Shown here piece after piece: positions 39,221 to 48,623 of a DNA stretch of 64,000 nt. This stretch comes from Advenella incenata (lineage in GTDB: Bacteria; Pseudomonadota; Gammaproteobacteria; Burkholderiales; Burkholderiaceae_B), in contig NZ_SHKO01000001.1 of NCBI RefSeq assembly GCF_004217095.1, forward strand, positions 2,433,652 through 2,497,651, given 5' to 3'. Each line of letters begins with the position of its first letter. Within the stretch, counting starts at the first letter, position 1. Both the position numbers and the translations under genes were made by a program. The notes below the pieces were generated by a model, which saw only the letters and a program-made list of their open reading frames with translations, did not search any database and was not told the DNA's origin.

Positions 39221-39766
39221 TCAGCGCTCGTGCGCAGCGGACACTGCAGCACGCTGGGCAGTGTCATCAATATGTTCTGCTAATTGCGGATGAAATACAT
39301 ACATACCAGAGGTAGCATCCAGTCTGGCGACAAATTCGATTTCGTTTGTCGCCGTCACATAAATGCGTATCCCGGTCTGCCCCACGATGCATTGCTGCGT
39401 GTCCAGATGACCGCCCTGCGTCTGGCCATTGCCGGTCACAAGACAACCATGACAATGCAACAGGGGCTTGCCTTCCCTGTCCTTTCCGTATATGCCCATG
39501 GCCGAGATCAATGTTGCATTGCCGGTGTGGTTTGGCGCGCCATATTGCGCAATACGCTTGCCGGCCGGATCAGGATATCCGGTATAAAAAATGGCCGAAC
39601 GAAGATGCCCGCCCATCAAATCCAGATGCGCACTTTGAATGTCGTGCTGCGCGAAGGCGGCCGATACCCGCTCCCAGATCGAGGCGCCGTCGGGCACATC
39701 AAGCATCCAGTTGCTTTGGCCAAGGCGAGCCAGAGAGAGCACTCTTGAGTTAAGCCGTTGCATCAT
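39221..39766 (-). CDS. PPC/DUF296-domain protein (long)
   Basis: A 181-residue protein with one PPC domain. HLDLMGGHLRSAIFYTGYP opens it, and HCHGCLVTGNGQTQGGHLD holds a His-Cys-His cluster and the GGHL motif that could bind a metal, as in several bacterial PPC proteins. The start ATGATG at 39766 overlaps the end of the CoA-ligase gene by 17 bases, so an upstream frame to 39877 that lies within the ligase gene is rejected. It is paired with the shorter PPC protein. The role is unknown. Confidence 0.75.
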   Translation of the reverse strand: MMQRLNSRVLSLARLGQSNWMLDVPDGASIWERVSAAFAQHDIQSAHLDLMGGHLRSAIFYTGYPDPAGKRIAQYGAPNHTGNATLISAMGIYGKDREGKPLLHCHGCLVTGNGQTQGGHLDTQQCIVGQTGIRIYVTATNEIEFVARLDATSGMYVFHPQLAEHIDDTAQRAAVSAAHER

Positions 39767-41324
39767 CTTGCACCATGCGTCGCAAGTCTTTTTTGACGAT
39801 TTTCCCATAGCCCGATTTTGGCATGGAATCCCAGAAGTAATATCTCGACGGATACTTGTAGCGCGCCACTTTGCCATTCAGGTGACGGTTTAATGCCACG
39901 GCATCGGTCCTGCAACCGTTTTTGCAAACCACTACCGCGACACCTGTCTCTCCCCATTTTTCATCTGGCACGCCAAACACGGCCACTTCAGAAACCGCGG
40001 TGTGCGCCAGCAAAGCCTCTTCAACTTCCCTCGGATACACATTGGAGCCACCGGAAATATACATGTCTGACTGGCGTCCGGTAATGTACAGGAAGCCCTG
40101 CTCATCCAGATAGCCCAGATCACCAGTGTGAAACCAGCCATAACGGAATGCTTTTTCATTGGCCGCAGCATTATTGTCATACCCCATGCATACCGCCGGG
40201 CCGCGCACGCATATTTCACCTATCATGCCAGCATTGCAGCGCTGGCCATCTTCATCCAGGATCGCTATTTCCATGCCTGTTCTGGCGTAACCGCAGGTGC
40301 CAATCCTGGCGTCATCGGCAGTATCATCTTGCTGGTGCATATGCGCAGGCAGCACCGTGATATTGCCTGTCACTTCGCCCAGCCCGTAATATTGCACCAG
40401 CACCTTGCCCAATTTTCGCAATGCGTGTTTCTGGTCTTGGCGATACATCGGGGCACCTGCATAAATCACGTATTTCAATGACGAATGATCAAACTGATCC
40501 ACCGCTGGGTCTTCAGTCAGCCGTTTTACAATCGTGGGCACAGTGAACATGTTGTCAACGCGATATTGCTGTACCAGTTGCCATGCTTCGGCACAATCGA
40601 GCCGCGCCGAAGCAGGCAAGATACTGGCGGCGCCACGGGCTGTATTGGCAATGGCATGTATTCCAGCGCCGTGCGATAGCGGCGCCACCACCAGGGAGCG
40701 CGAATGCTGGTCAATACCCGGCAGCAGATCAGCCAGATGATTGGTAATCACAAACGCCATTTGCCCGTGCGACAGCACGCCAGCCTTGGGAAACCCGGTA
40801 GTACCGGAGGTAAAAAAGAACCATAAGGGGTCTTCATAATCCACATCGACCGCTTCGAAGCGTCCATCGCTTCTATGCAGCGCCAGCAACGCTTCGTAGT
40901 TGTGCTCGTCCTGCTGCGGCTCGCCTATGGCGATCACGTGCCTGACAGAGTCCGCAGCGTGGCAGCAACTGTTGGCGTGACCCGCGTACCCATCATCATA
41001 GATGACGATCGAAGCCGTGCTCGCCGAGGCAAGATAGGCGATCTCCGACTCTGTAATTCGCACGTTGGTGGGCACCCAGATAGCACCGAGCTTGAAGGTT
41101 GCCCAGCAGCTTTCGAACAACTGCACATTATTGGAAGAATGAATCAGAATGCGGTCGCCCTTGCCAATGCCAAGTTTGCTTAAGGCACGGGCAAGCGAAT
41201 CGACCCGGGCATTTAGTTCACCCCAGCTATAGGTACGGTCACCATGAATTAGTCCAGGCAGGTCCGCAAAACGTAAACTGACATCGGTCAGAAAGTTACC
41301 AATATTTTTTACCGGCTTGAGCAT
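39750..41324 (-). CDS. Acyl-CoA ligase (AMP-forming)
   Basis: A 524-residue adenylate-forming enzyme that activates a carboxylic acid to its CoA thioester. WFFFTSGTTGFPKAGVLSH is the phosphate-binding loop, YGLGEVTGN the aromatic motif, WFHTGDLGYLDEQGFLYITG the hinge region and SGYGKIVKKDLRRM carries the catalytic C-terminal Lys. The ATG at 41324 has GGA upstream; an ATG at 41360 with no ribosome site would add 12 residues. The acid is not predictable. It sits between the thiolase-like gene and the two PPC genes. Confidence 0.88.
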   Translation of the reverse strand: MLKPVKNIGNFLTDVSLRFADLPGLIHGDRTYSWGELNARVDSLARALSKLGIGKGDRILIHSSNNVQLFESCWATFKLGAIWVPTNVRITESEIAYLASASTASIVIYDDGYAGHANSCCHAADSVRHVIAIGEPQQDEHNYEALLALHRSDGRFEAVDVDYEDPLWFFFTSGTTGFPKAGVLSHGQMAFVITNHLADLLPGIDQHSRSLVVAPLSHGAGIHAIANTARGAASILPASARLDCAEAWQLVQQYRVDNMFTVPTIVKRLTEDPAVDQFDHSSLKYVIYAGAPMYRQDQKHALRKLGKVLVQYYGLGEVTGNITVLPAHMHQQDDTADDARIGTCGYARTGMEIAILDEDGQRCNAGMIGEICVRGPAVCMGYDNNAAANEKAFRYGWFHTGDLGYLDEQGFLYITGRQSDMYISGGSNVYPREVEEALLAHTAVSEVAVFGVPDEKWGETGVAVVVCKNGCRTDAVALNRHLNGKVARYKYPSRYYFWDSMPKSGYGKIVKKDLRRMVQDDATA

Positions 41325-41389
41325 GACATCATTTCCGATTAGCCCGATATCTGCGCTCATTGCGCGATTACAGGTCTATCACGCGCGCT

Positions 41390-42556
41390 TTAGACGCGCT
41401 CAAGAATACTTACATAATTGGCGACTGCAGAGCCACCCATGTTAAAGACACCGGCCCTATCTGCTACCGGCAATTGCATGTCTGCTGCCTGCCCGCTCAG
41501 CTGCATGGCGGCCATGACGTGCATGGACACGCCGGTCGCCCCAATTGGGTGCCCTTTGGACTTCAGGCCTCCCGAAGGATTCACGGGCAAGCGTCCGTCT
41601 CGGGCGCTGATGCCGTCCAGAATGACGCGTGCGCCTTCGCCCGGGCGCGCCAGGCCCATGGCCTCGTATTCAATCAGCTCGGCAATGGTAAAGCAATCAT
41701 GGGTTTCCACGAACGACAATTCGTCCAGGCTCAGGCTACTGTCGGCCAGCGCCCGCTGCCAGGCGCGCGTCGCGCCTTCGAAGGCAATAGGGTCGCGACG
41801 GCTCATGGGCAGATAATCATTGACCTGTGACGCTGCAAGAAAACGCACGTGATTGTCGCTATTGCAAACATCATCATCCCTGCAGATAATGATGGCGGCC
41901 GCGCCGTCAGAGACCAGTGAGCAATCGGTGCGCTTGAGCGGGCCGGCCACGAAAGGATTTTTTTCCGATTCCATGCGACAGAACTCGAAGCCGAAATCTT
42001 TTCGCATATGCGCATATGGATTGGACATGCCGTTATGGTGGTTCTTGGCGGCAATCATCGCCAGCGCGTCAGACTGGTCTCCGAAGCGATCGAAATAGGT
42101 TTTGGCGATGACATTGCCAAACAGACCAGCAAAACCACCGGCGACCGCCGCCTCTTCCCTGGCATAGGAGCATTTGAGCAAAACATCACCAATTTCCGGA
42201 GTAGATAGTTCCGACATTTTCTCAAAACCAAGCACCAGCGCATAGCGACTGCGTCCGCTGGCAACCGCGTTGAGCGCAGAATGCAACGCTGCCGAACCGG
42301 TAGCGCAGGCATTTTCCAGCCGTACGGCCGGAATGAATCGCAACGCCGGAATCGCGTTGAATAACAGAGAGGACGGAAAATCCTGATACAGAAATCCACC
42401 GTTGTAATGGCCAACGTGCAGCGAATCTATATCACTATGCGCCAGTCCGGCGTGGGCAATCGCCTGCAGCGCCACGTCGCCGATCATCTGTTCCGGATCA
42501 ACGCCATCCATTTTTCCGAATTTCGAATGGGCCCAGCCCGTCATTGACACACGCAT
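41390..42556 (-). CDS. Thiolase-like acyltransferase
   Basis: A 388-residue protein of the thiolase superfamily, near the SCP2-thiolase/acetyl-CoA acetyltransferase branch. The nucleophile is Cys84 in ENACATGSAALHSAL. ETHDCFTIAELIEYEAMGL contains the conserved active-site His of such enzymes. KGHPIGATGVSMH and NMGGSAVANYV close the site. The ATG at 42556 has GGGAG upstream; 52 upstream in-frame codons are discarded. The DUF35/OB-fold partner usual in this branch is absent from the operon. It may cleave a beta-keto acyl-CoA. Confidence 0.87.
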   Translation of the reverse strand: MRVSMTGWAHSKFGKMDGVDPEQMIGDVALQAIAHAGLAHSDIDSLHVGHYNGGFLYQDFPSSLLFNAIPALRFIPAVRLENACATGSAALHSALNAVASGRSRYALVLGFEKMSELSTPEIGDVLLKCSYAREEAAVAGGFAGLFGNVIAKTYFDRFGDQSDALAMIAAKNHHNGMSNPYAHMRKDFGFEFCRMESEKNPFVAGPLKRTDCSLVSDGAAAIIICRDDDVCNSDNHVRFLAASQVNDYLPMSRRDPIAFEGATRAWQRALADSSLSLDELSFVETHDCFTIAELIEYEAMGLARPGEGARVILDGISARDGRLPVNPSGGLKSKGHPIGATGVSMHVMAAMQLSGQAADMQLPVADRAGVFNMGGSAVANYVSILERV

Positions 42557-42615
42557 TGCAATCGACTCCCTTAAACTATGACAACTATTGAAACCATGAC
42601 AACTGAAATAAACAG

Positions 42616-43389
42616 TCAATGTCCGGTAATGCCTGCAGCCAGAAAACCGCCATCTACGGGAATCACATGACCGTTGATATACGATGCAGCCTCGGACGCC
42701 AAGAACAAGCACACCTGGGCAATTTCCTGCGGTGTACCGTAGCGCCCCATGGGGATTGACCCAATGAACTCGTCCCGGGTAGCCTGTGTATGCAGTTGCT
42801 GGGTAAGCGGCGTATCGACCGGACCTGGCGCAATCCCGTTGGTCGTGATACCGAATTCGGCCAGCTCCAGGGCCATCTGGCGCGTCAGTCCGAAAACAGC
42901 GGCCTTCGATGTCCCATAGGCTGCCCGACCCCAGCTGGCACGCTCGCCGCTCACAGATGCAATATTAATGATTCGCCCAGACTGTCTTTTTTGCATCAGC
43001 CGTCCTGCATGCTGCGACATCAGAAAGGGTCCGGTTACGTTCACTTGCATGACCTTATCCCAATGGTCCTTCGGATAATCCAGATAGGCCACGGTTTTGG
43101 CAATGCCGGCATTGTTCACCAGAACATCGCAGCGACCATAATCGCGTTCTACAGTGGTAAAAAACTGTGCAATGCTGTCGGCATCAGCCACGTCCAGCCT
43201 AAGATAACGTGCCTGTAGCGATTGCTCGTTGAGCGATGTCTCCAGTGCCTGCGAATCCGCCCCATTGACGTCGGCGATCATGGTCCGATAGCCGGCGTGC
43301 GCAAAAGCCTCGACAATTGCCCGGCCGATACCATTACCACCACCGGTGACCACCGCAACGCGCGCATTACTTAATGAACCATCACTCAT
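42616..43389 (-). CDS. Short-chain dehydrogenase/reductase
   Basis: A 257-residue classical SDR with the Rossmann motif TGGGNGIG (residues 15-22), NNAG at 92-95, catalytic Ser near 147 and YGTSK with Tyr158 and Lys162. The PVDTPLTQQLH loop and VIPVDGGFLAAG end are typical. Asp at the end of the second strand (MIADVNG) suggests NAD preference. In this operon it would oxidise a hydroxyacyl group before the thiolase step. The substrate is unknown. Confidence 0.9.
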   Translation of the reverse strand: MSDGSLSNARVAVVTGGGNGIGRAIVEAFAHAGYRTMIADVNGADSQALETSLNEQSLQARYLRLDVADADSIAQFFTTVERDYGRCDVLVNNAGIAKTVAYLDYPKDHWDKVMQVNVTGPFLMSQHAGRLMQKRQSGRIINIASVSGERASWGRAAYGTSKAAVFGLTRQMALELAEFGITTNGIAPGPVDTPLTQQLHTQATRDEFIGSIPMGRYGTPQEIAQVCLFLASEAASYINGHVIPVDGGFLAAGITGH

Positions 43390-43430
43390 ACTGCACCACC
43401 TATGTGAAACAAAGGATCAACGCGGATTCA

Positions 43431-45269
43431 TCAGAGGAACCCGATGGAAAACCAGGGTACAAACGCAATGACAAATGTCGTTACCAGCAGAACAGCCAGA
43501 TACAGCCACATCTTCGGAATGACCTTGTCCGGGTTGACCTTGCTGATCGCGCTGGCTGAATAAAATCCCACGCCCAGCGGCGGAGCAAAGAGCCCAATAC
43601 CCATGGCAAGAATGATCACAATCGCGTAATGCACCTCGTGAATGTGCATGGCTTGAGCGGCCGGGAAGATCAACGGGCCGAACAGTACAATGGCGGGAAT
43701 GCCTTCCAGGATGCTGCCCAGCAAAACGAAAAGCACAATACTCACCGTCATGAAGCCGAATACCCCACCTGGAATATGCGTCATGAACTCAACGAGCGTG
43801 GTGGAAAATCCTGATTGGGTCAACGCCCAGGCCATCGCAGTGGCAACCCCAATAATCAGCAGGATGGCGCCCGAGAGCGACGTGGCCTCGATCAGCATTG
43901 GATAAATGCGTGATTTGTCTACACCACCAATGGCCAGTTGCACAATAATTGCATAAATAATGACATATACAATACCAATAGAGGCCACCTCGGTTGCCGT
44001 GGCAACGCCTTCGACCACGCACACGCGGATAATGATCGGCAGGATCAACACTGGCAACGCCCACACAAAAGTGCGGCCAATCTCGGCAGCATTGGCGCGT
44101 TCACGGGTGTCCTGCGCGGCTTTGCGCGATTTCAGATAACACACAAAGGCAATGGCCAGCGTGCATACCAGCGCAGGCACCAGCCCGCCGATAAAAAGTG
44201 CACTGATGGATACACCGCATACGGCGCCAATCGTTATCAGCACCAGGCTGGGCGGAATGGTTTCGGTCATCGCCCCAGTGGCCGATAACAGCGCCGCCAG
44301 GTCATTCTCGTCGGCGCCCTTGCGTTTCATTTCCGGGAATAATGCCGGTGCAACCGCGGCCATGTCGGCCACCTTGGAGCCGGAAATACCCGAGACCAGG
44401 AACATGGCGCCCAGCAATACATAATTGAGTCCGCCTCGGATATGGCCCAAGACAGACGACATAAAATCAATCAACTTGCGCGCCATGCCACTGATTTGCA
44501 GTAATACGCCCAATACCACGAACAGCGGCACGGCCAGCAACACGAGATGCGAGGCGCCTTCATCAATGCGCGTCACGACAATGGACGGCGGCACTTCGGC
44601 AATATTGACGATATAGGCCAGCGTGGCAATGCCGAAACAAAAGGCAATCGGCACGCCACTCATGACACACGCGCCCAGCACCAGCACAAAGAATACGATC
44701 AGGTTAAGATTACCGATGTCATACATAAAATCGGCAAAATACCAGAGCGCATAGCCCACCACCGCGACAACGGCCGCCGCAGACAGAATGTCCTGCCAGC
44801 GTGAGTGCGCCAGCAAATGACTCAGGGCAATAAAGGCAAACAGGCACATGCCCACCGGAATCGCCAGTGCCCGATAACCATCGGGAATGTTAAGCGCAGG
44901 TGAGGTCACCACCATCTGGCCGCCGGCATGATGAAACCCCGGCCCGATCAAATACGCGGCAAACAACAGAATAATCACCAGCCCCAGCGTTTCAAACCAG
45001 TTCTGAGCGCGCCTGGAAAAGCGTGCCACCACGGCAGTCAGCCGCATATGTTCGTGCCGGTCCAGCGCCAGCGCAGCGCCAAACATGCACAACCAGATAA
45101 AGACAGACTGCGCCAGTTCGTCCGACCAGATGATGGGTTTATGCAGGAAATAGCGGAACACCACGCCGGTAAAAAGCAATGCCGATTCGAACACCAGCAT
45201 TGCGACGGCCAGCAAACCGACCAACCGCATCACTGCGGTCTTGACGGCGATGACACTTCTGGAAAGCAT
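43431..45269 (-). CDS. Fused TRAP transporter permease (DctQ-DctM)
   Basis: About 612 residues if started at the ATG at 45269; a TTG at 45314 overlapping the upstream stop by four bases is an alternative. The N-terminal 160 residues form the small DctQ part with four helices (ALLFTGVVFRYFLHKPIIWS, AQSVFIWLCMFGAALAL). The remainder is the 12-helix DctM part (IAFCFGIATLAYIV, FLVSGISGSKVADMAAVAP, MTETIPPSLVLITIGAV). It imports an organic acid using an ion gradient together with the binding protein encoded next to it. Confidence 0.9.
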   Translation of the reverse strand: MLSRSVIAVKTAVMRLVGLLAVAMLVFESALLFTGVVFRYFLHKPIIWSDELAQSVFIWLCMFGAALALDRHEHMRLTAVVARFSRRAQNWFETLGLVIILLFAAYLIGPGFHHAGGQMVVTSPALNIPDGYRALAIPVGMCLFAFIALSHLLAHSRWQDILSAAAVVAVVGYALWYFADFMYDIGNLNLIVFFVLVLGACVMSGVPIAFCFGIATLAYIVNIAEVPPSIVVTRIDEGASHLVLLAVPLFVVLGVLLQISGMARKLIDFMSSVLGHIRGGLNYVLLGAMFLVSGISGSKVADMAAVAPALFPEMKRKGADENDLAALLSATGAMTETIPPSLVLITIGAVCGVSISALFIGGLVPALVCTLAIAFVCYLKSRKAAQDTRERANAAEIGRTFVWALPVLILPIIIRVCVVEGVATATEVASIGIVYVIIYAIIVQLAIGGVDKSRIYPMLIEATSLSGAILLIIGVATAMAWALTQSGFSTTLVEFMTHIPGGVFGFMTVSIVLFVLLGSILEGIPAIVLFGPLIFPAAQAMHIHEVHYAIVIILAMGIGLFAPPLGVGFYSASAISKVNPDKVIPKMWLYLAVLLVTTFVIAFVPWFSIGFL

Positions 45270-45310
45270 ATGGGTATTGACGCCAGCCGATTGACTGGCA
45301 ATGCTTACAC

Positions 45311-46342
45311 TCAAGACAGCGCCCCAGTAAATTGCTCCAGTTTTGACCAAAGCGGATCACCAAAGGATTTCTTCCATTGTTCGTAAAAACCGGCATCTTT
45401 TAATTTGCCACGGAAAGCGTTGGTATCTACTTCATTAAAGGCCATACCCTTGCCTTCCAGCGTCTGTTTAACGGTCAGGCTCAATTTGGCAAGATCGTCC
45501 CGCTCTTTAAGGCTCGCTTCCATCACGTGCTTGCGAATCACTTCCTGAATATCCTTGGGCACTTTGGCCAGATTGTCCCGATTGGCCAGGAACCAGAATC
45601 CATCCCACATGTGATTGGTAAGCGAGGCATATTTCTGTACCTCATACAGCTTGGCTGTCTCTATGAGCGTAATTGGATTTTCCTGACCGTCGGCGATATG
45701 GGTCTGCAAGGCAGAATAGGTTTCGGCAAAATTGATGGTGGTTGGCGACGCACCCAGGCTTTTGAACATGGACGTCCACAGCGGGCTTGGCGGCACACGC
45801 AGTTTCACACTGGTCAGATCGTCAGGCGTTTTGACCGGTTTGGAGCTGGTAGTAATAATCCGGAAACCATTGTCCCAGATCTTATCGAAAGCGGTCAGGT
45901 TTGACCCTTTCTCGATTTCTTCGCGCACGGCGACGCCCAACTCACCGTCCATAGCCTTCCAGACCTGGTCGTAGTCCTTAAAGCCAAAGCCGATACCGGA
46001 AATCTGCGTTTTGGAAATAAGGGTACCCATGATAATGGGGGACAGCGTGAAAAAGTCTACAGCCCCGGCACGGATCTGAGAGAGCGTATCGGTATCATTT
46101 CCCAGCTGGCTGCTTGGATATACACGAATATCTACTGCGCCATCTGTTTCTTTCTTGATGGCCTCAACCATCTCCTTGGCGCGGATATTCATGGGGTGAG
46201 ACACCGGCAGGTTATTGGCAAATTTGAGCCGAAAATCGGCGCGACGCGCCAGAATCACATCTGAATAGCTCAATCCGAAAGCCGATGCCGCTGTGACAGC
46301 AGATATCGACTTCAGAAAACTCCTACGTTTTACAGCAGCCAT
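45311..46342 (-). CDS. TRAP transporter solute-binding protein (DctP family)
   Basis: A 343-residue periplasmic binding protein. KRRSFLKSIS is a good Tat signal, with a hydrophobic stretch ending near VILA. LKFANNLPVSHPMNIRAKEM begins the mature part, and the conserved carboxylate-binding Arg lies near LTSVKLRVPPSPLWTSMF. FAETYSALQTHIADGQENPI is the other signature. It is the first gene of the operon. Ligands of the family are organic acids. Confidence 0.92.
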   Translation of the reverse strand: MAAVKRRSFLKSISAVTAASAFGLSYSDVILARRADFRLKFANNLPVSHPMNIRAKEMVEAIKKETDGAVDIRVYPSSQLGNDTDTLSQIRAGAVDFFTLSPIIMGTLISKTQISGIGFGFKDYDQVWKAMDGELGVAVREEIEKGSNLTAFDKIWDNGFRIITTSSKPVKTPDDLTSVKLRVPPSPLWTSMFKSLGASPTTINFAETYSALQTHIADGQENPITLIETAKLYEVQKYASLTNHMWDGFWFLANRDNLAKVPKDIQEVIRKHVMEASLKERDDLAKLSLTVKQTLEGKGMAFNEVDTNAFRGKLKDAGFYEQWKKSFGDPLWSKLEQFTGALS

Positions 46343-46591
46343 TATTCCCTCCTCCAGGACTAAATACGCTTGTTATCTCAAAATACTTGTTGTCTTAAAT
46401 TACTTGTATTCAATTTTTTACGTAGTTGCGGCACACATGTGGGTTACCCCGCTTACCTCATAAGCGGGCCTCGCCATCTTGTCTGTTGTGTGATCACATC
46501 TTTTATAGTACAGATATTGCATTTATTTTGATGAATTTTCAACAGGGGTATGCCCGAATTGCTCCAAGGTAAATAGGAAGCTTTTTGCCGG
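46343..46591. other. Promoter region of the TRAP/PPC operon
   Basis: About 250 bases between the TRAP binding-protein start and the metallophosphatase stop. CCCGCTTA at 46448-46455 and TAAGCGGG at 46461-46468 form a perfect eight-pair stem with a five-base loop and no T-tract. An AT-rich segment (46370-46430) just upstream of the operon probably holds its promoter. No regulator gene adjoins. Confidence 0.45.
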
Positions 46592-47677
46592 TTACTCCCG
46601 AGCCACCCTGCCGAAATTGCCGCTGGCAACCTGCTCGCCCGAATCAAACATGAGCGTGCGTTCGGGCCAGCGCATGGCGGCAAGTCGCGTTTGTCCCTGC
46701 GCCATCACGCCTGATCGTTCCAGGAACCGAGCGCCGGCACAATAATCCACACAAAACACATTACCGCGTGCGCCGTGCCAGTCGTAGGGCGCCACGCCTG
46801 CAAACAGGTCGCGACCACGAGACAGCGCACTCACCGGTTTGTCCTGCGGGTTGCGCCAGTAGTGCCCGATCAAGACGGGCACCGCTTCCGTATAGGTGTC
46901 CCACCAGCGCGCCCGTTGCACGAAACGCCATTCTCCCCCGCTGAAAAAGGTTTCGCTATCTGCCGTTTCCACGCCGGAAGTCAATACCCGAATTGGATTG
47001 GCCATTTGCCGGAGTTCGCGCATATAAGCCGTTGCCCCCAGGAAAGGAACGGGTTGCGCCGCATCAGGAATATGCACGCGCCATTGCTTCTGCTCCGCAA
47101 CATAATACTGAAACTGGCTATCGCTGCGGATAACATCGTTGGTTTGCCTTTCACGATCATCGAAGTATTTAACAATGGATGTCAGAGCCTGCGAGCCGAT
47201 ATCGTTGACAGAAGGCGTATGCCAGGCCGCATGCACCACCCGCAATTGGCTGTTGCAGGCAACAATGGGCAGGCTCGCAAAAAAGTCCAACATTGGCTGC
47301 CGCTCGGCCTTGGGAAGGACGTGCATTTTGCCGAATTTCTCGTCACCATCAGCCGATTCATCCCAGAACCAGCTGTTGCCGTCCTTGCGCAACCCTCGCA
47401 GGATATTCAGTTCATGATTGCCCAAAACACAAATGGCATACCCGGCATTGACCATGCCCTGCACCAGCCTGACCACCGCCGGGCTGTCGGGTCCGCGATC
47501 ACACAAGTCGCCAATAAAGACCAGTGTGCGCCCCGACGCATGGCGGCCAAGGCTGTCATAACCCAGGTGAAGCAGCATTTGCCGAAGCGCATCATATTCA
47601 CCATGAACGTCGCCAATAATATCCAGGGACGTAGACGGGAGCGTCACGATAGGTTGGTAGGTTTGAAGCAAGTTCAT
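46592..47677 (-). CDS. Calcineurin-like metallophosphatase (PPP family)
   Basis: A 361-residue phosphoesterase. LDIIGDVHGEYDALRQ, VFIGDLCDRGPDSPAVV and CVLGNHELNIL are the metal-binding motifs of the PPP superfamily, with HAAWH further on. The 361-residue size and the C-terminal GVAPYDWHGARGNVFCVDY resemble bacterial PrpE/ApaH-like serine/threonine phosphatases. It is not a canonical ApaH, which is shorter. It probably hydrolyses phosphoproteins or dinucleotides. It is transcribed alone. Confidence 0.8.
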   Translation of the reverse strand: MNLLQTYQPIVTLPSTSLDIIGDVHGEYDALRQMLLHLGYDSLGRHASGRTLVFIGDLCDRGPDSPAVVRLVQGMVNAGYAICVLGNHELNILRGLRKDGNSWFWDESADGDEKFGKMHVLPKAERQPMLDFFASLPIVACNSQLRVVHAAWHTPSVNDIGSQALTSIVKYFDDRERQTNDVIRSDSQFQYYVAEQKQWRVHIPDAAQPVPFLGATAYMRELRQMANPIRVLTSGVETADSETFFSGGEWRFVQRARWWDTYTEAVPVLIGHYWRNPQDKPVSALSRGRDLFAGVAPYDWHGARGNVFCVDYCAGARFLERSGVMAQGQTRLAAMRWPERTLMFDSGEQVASGNFGRVARE

Positions 47678-47997
47678 TGTGGTTTTACTGCCTGTAAATA
47701 AGAGGGTGCTTGCCGAAATCTACATCCGATTGCGCATATTCCCGGTGGCCAATGGGCATGACCCAACTGGGAGCGAGGCTGGACATGCCAAAAATTTGCA
47801 GTTCGCGGTGTTGACCCCCTCCTCCCCGACCTGCCTATTTTACCGATTTCATATCGCTTATCGACAGCGCTAGAACAAAGCCGACACTGCCTGCGCTCCG
47901 GGTAACATCCCGATACCGGGTGTAACCCATGCGAACTGCAGCGGTCCTCTTTCCTGTGTTTAACTGAAAACTCCATCTCCATCAACAAGGAAAGTCA
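47678..47997. other. Divergent promoter region
   Basis: About 320 bases between the metallophosphatase start and a small lipoprotein. A 104-codon minus-strand frame here has no supporting features. The stretch should hold both promoters, but no site was assigned with confidence. Confidence 0.4.
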
Positions 47998-48279
47998 ATG
48001 AAAGCCATCACAACAGGTGCTGTAATTCTTTCTCTGGCCGCCATCACCGGGTGCGCCATGCATGGTTCAGACGACCGATACCGTCATCATGACCGCTCTG
48101 CATCCGGGCAGGACGATTCTCGGTACAACAGAACAGACGGTAATTATGGACAGGGTACCGATAGCCGCCGCGACGGCAACTGGAATAGCAGCGACAAAGC
48201 CACTCGCGACTGGCATAATCGCGACCGAAATAGCGGTGACCGCAATAACAGCGACTGGAATAACCGTAATAGATCCTGA
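47998..48279 (+). CDS. Small charged lipoprotein
   Basis: A 93-residue predicted lipoprotein. The N-terminus MKAITTGAVILSLAAITGCA has a clear lipobox (AAITG-Cys). The mature part is almost wholly hydrophilic and repetitive (Asp, Arg, Asn, Ser, Gly), for example TRDWHNRDRNSGDRNNSDWN. AAGGAAAG precedes the ATG. There is no family name I can support. The composition resembles the second lipoprotein about 350 bases downstream. Confidence 0.65.
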   Translation: MKAITTGAVILSLAAITGCAMHGSDDRYRHHDRSASGQDDSRYNRTDGNYGQGTDSRRDGNWNSSDKATRDWHNRDRNSGDRNNSDWNNRNRS

Positions 48280-48623
48280 GTGGCAGGTCCGGAGTGATCA
48301 GCCGCCGAGTGATAGCCCCGATTGGCAAAACTGAGCCACAGATCGTCAGTAATAAACCTTTATGCAACGGTCCCTGGGCAGTAAATTCAGCGCTATAAAT
48401 CTAGCGATCTTCACCACATACCTGTGAAATGGTCACAGGTATGCGCGTTCGCCCGGTCACAACCGCAATAGCAGCCAATTCCAGCAAACACCCTGAAGCA
48501 TGCAAACGCTTGGCAGCGTCAGCAGGTAACAGGTTGAAATGCCGTTAACGGTTTAGAAATGCCCTTGCCCGCCACTTGGATTTATGATCAAAGCGGTAAT
48601 AACCTGTGTTCGGGGGTACAAAA
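48280..48623. other. Intergenic region with dyad, between the two lipoproteins
   Basis: About 340 bases without a gene. CATACCTGTGA (48417-48427) and TCACAGGTATG (48433-48443) form a perfect eleven-pair inverted repeat with a five-base loop, which is a candidate operator or hairpin. The rest shows nothing recognised. Confidence 0.5.

Noticed and set aside
39767..39877. Upstream extension of the long PPC gene
   Set aside because: It lies fully inside the CoA-ligase coding sequence, and the PPC fold starts after the ATGATG at 39766.
48044..48367. 107-codon minus-strand frame across the first lipoprotein
   Set aside because: The plus-strand lipoprotein has a lipobox and ribosome site; the antisense frame has neither.
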